DNA of 64,000 nt, taken from Glandiceps talaboti (taxonomy: Eukaryota; Hemichordata; Enteropneusta; Spengelidae). Shown one piece after another: positions 62,575 through 64,000 of the stretch (within the stretch, counting starts at the first letter, position 1; each line of letters starts with the position of its first letter). Under the pieces are notes generated by a model, which was given only the letters and a program-made list of their open reading frames with translations, was not told where the DNA came from and did not search any database. The stretch covers positions 24,176,309 to 24,240,308 of the forward strand of contig NC_135563.1 in assembly GCF_964340395.1 (NCBI RefSeq), in the 5' to 3' direction. A program made the position numbers and the translations under genes.

Positions 62575-63095
62575 ATGTATGAACAATTTTACTACCAGGT
62601 TGGATTATTTACACATATGAAATTTACCACATAGTTTCACAGTAACCTGAGTTTAGATTTCCTTTTCAATCATTCTTGTAACAGTAGATTTGTGACAATT
62701 TCAGATGTCTTTTTCCCAGAAAACCTAGACTTGGCCAGTTCTCTTTTACCTATAAAGGAGCTAAGATATGGAATAGGTTACCATACTCATGAAGATCTAT
62801 CAATACTAAAAACAAATTCAAGAGTGCTTTAGATTAGAAGGTATGTTGTTAACTCACCAAAGACAGTTCGTGTTTCATGTCATTCGAGATCATCACCATC
62901 AGTAGATATGAAATTAATTTGACTACTTAACATGTAAACTCTTTAAGTGGGGACTGGTCACTGATTAGCTCTGTTGTTAATATTTGCCAGTCCCCAGTCA
63001 CACAATTTCAAAACTTAACATGTGTCTTTTAAATTTCTTTCATTTTTTTGTGATGTTGTATTCTTTTTTGTGTGTGACGAATAAATAAATGTTTA
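62575..63095 (+). pseudogene. LINE 3' end with UTR hairpin
   Basis: The frame reads RKPRLGQFSFTYKGAKIWNR followed by LPYS, then after a stop and shift RSINTKNKFKSAL, the C-terminal motif of CR1/Jockey-group ORF2. The 3' UTR has a hairpin GGGGACTGG (62949-62957) / CCAGTCCCC (62987-62995) and ends 'gacgaataaataaatg'. 5' truncated and dead. It resembles in type the C-terminus of the ORF at 46.5 kb but is too short to assign to a family. Confidence 0.75.
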
Positions 63096-64000
63096 ACGGC
63101 CATTATATATCCCTAAACAAATTGCATGTTAAGAGAAATTTTAAGAAATTTAAATGTTAAGAGAACTTTTTTTTAAAGACAGAACTGCTCAATATTTGGC
63201 ATATATGGTCTACAAAATAACCTTCGCTGACTTTAACCACGTCATACTTGCATATATTTTAACCTTTTCAGGGAAAAGAAGAATTCATTTGAGTTTAGGT
63301 TTGGTCAATACACACCCACATACAACGCAAGGTGATTGTAATTATGTAGAACTACGCCTGTAAACATCCAGTTAACGTAGACAGGATTATAATGTAAGTA
63401 TGTAGATAGATAGTTTCGATACCGAAGGGACGTTGGGAGTTGTAATATATCAACCCTGATTCGTTTAGATCTCTATTTGATTCGAGTTACGCCAATCCAA
63501 TTAGATTGATTATAAGTATCATAATGATACTCAACTCAGTTATCGAATATTTGATATAATCACTACAAAGTAATTTTCAATAGAAAATAGTGGAGAAATC
63601 TAGAAATAATTGTTGCAGGGTTTTTCCCCAAGAGGTGAACGTAGACACAGGCATTAAATATGTACATTGATAATTGCTGTTCGGGGATCATGAGATGAGA
63701 TTGTAATCTGAGTGAAGTTAGTCAGATGTTATAAATCAAAATTAGTTTCCCCTATTTAATCTTACCACGATAATTGAACCTATTCCACACTGTACATTTT
63801 CCATTGATTGAACAATTGTACGCCGACATGTAAAGAAATAAATATTGATAGGTCACATTTCTGTGAAGGAGATGCTCAGGAGATGACTATTTATATATAT
63901 TTCCAATCACAAGAAGGCTGCTCTGAAAGAGCAGATTTATAGCAAAGTTTACCTTATTCTGATTTCTGATTTACGAATGATATGCTTAGAATACATTACC
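63096..64000. other. unassigned AT-rich DNA
   Basis: Nothing could be supported. Confidence 0.5.

Overview
The window looks like an AT-rich metazoan nuclear genome, most likely from a marine invertebrate. The evidence is the dense microsatellite and minisatellite load, several families of decayed non-LTR retrotransposons, a Penelope-like element with hammerhead-ribozyme sequence nearby, a tRNA-derived SINE with Pol III boxes, and a short GT-AG intron in the best gene candidate. A dispersed family with internal ~130-bp repeats, a CAGA/CTGT microsatellite and a palindromic end resembles bivalve 'pearl'/Helentron-type repeats and hints at a mollusc or other lophotrochozoan, but this is not proven. 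There are no bacterial or organellar features. No complete conserved host gene was recognised: nearly everything that can be named is mobile or repetitive DNA.

Layout. 0-9.8 kb: a ~320-bp direct duplication (694-1014 and 4701-5015), a 31-bp minisatellite organised as a 155-bp five-part higher-order unit (2586-3710), a repeat carrying RFX/X-box-like motifs (5815-6410, inverted relative at 26530-26720), and long simple repeats. 9.8-19 kb: mostly unassigned AT-rich DNA, with a complex TATG array and a small reverse-transcriptase (RT) fragment. 19-22 kb: an inverted hammerhead-bearing repeat between TA tracts, then a decayed Penelope-like element (PLE) cut by a 913-bp element with terminal inverted repeats (TIRs) and a TAA target-site duplication (TSD). 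22-30 kb: simple repeats, a 654-bp TIR-bounded element, and the 3' end of a CR1/L2-like LINE. 32.4-33.2 and 39.5-42.1 kb: two inverted copies of one repeat, the second split by a 1.7-kb LINE. 42.5-42.9 kb: a plausible two-exon small gene. 43.9 kb: a SINE. 44.7-50.3 kb: an old minus-strand LINE split by a plus-strand LINE whose ORF2 is intact (about 1000 aa). 51.4-54.5 kb: pearl-like repeats split by a 544-bp solo LTR with TSD ATAC. 56.9 kb: a second hammerhead repeat. 58-59.1 kb: a decayed Crypton-like (DUF3504) tyrosine-recombinase gene. 60.3-62.5 kb: a recent tandem duplication in which one copy lacks 536 bp. 62.6-63.1 kb: a LINE 3' end.

The elements do not form a pathway. Their interest lies in the nested insertions, whose order can be read base by base, and in the ribozyme sequence attached to the PLE-type repeats. 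The one intact long ORF, at 46.5-49.6 kb, appears recent and may encode an active retrotransposon protein.
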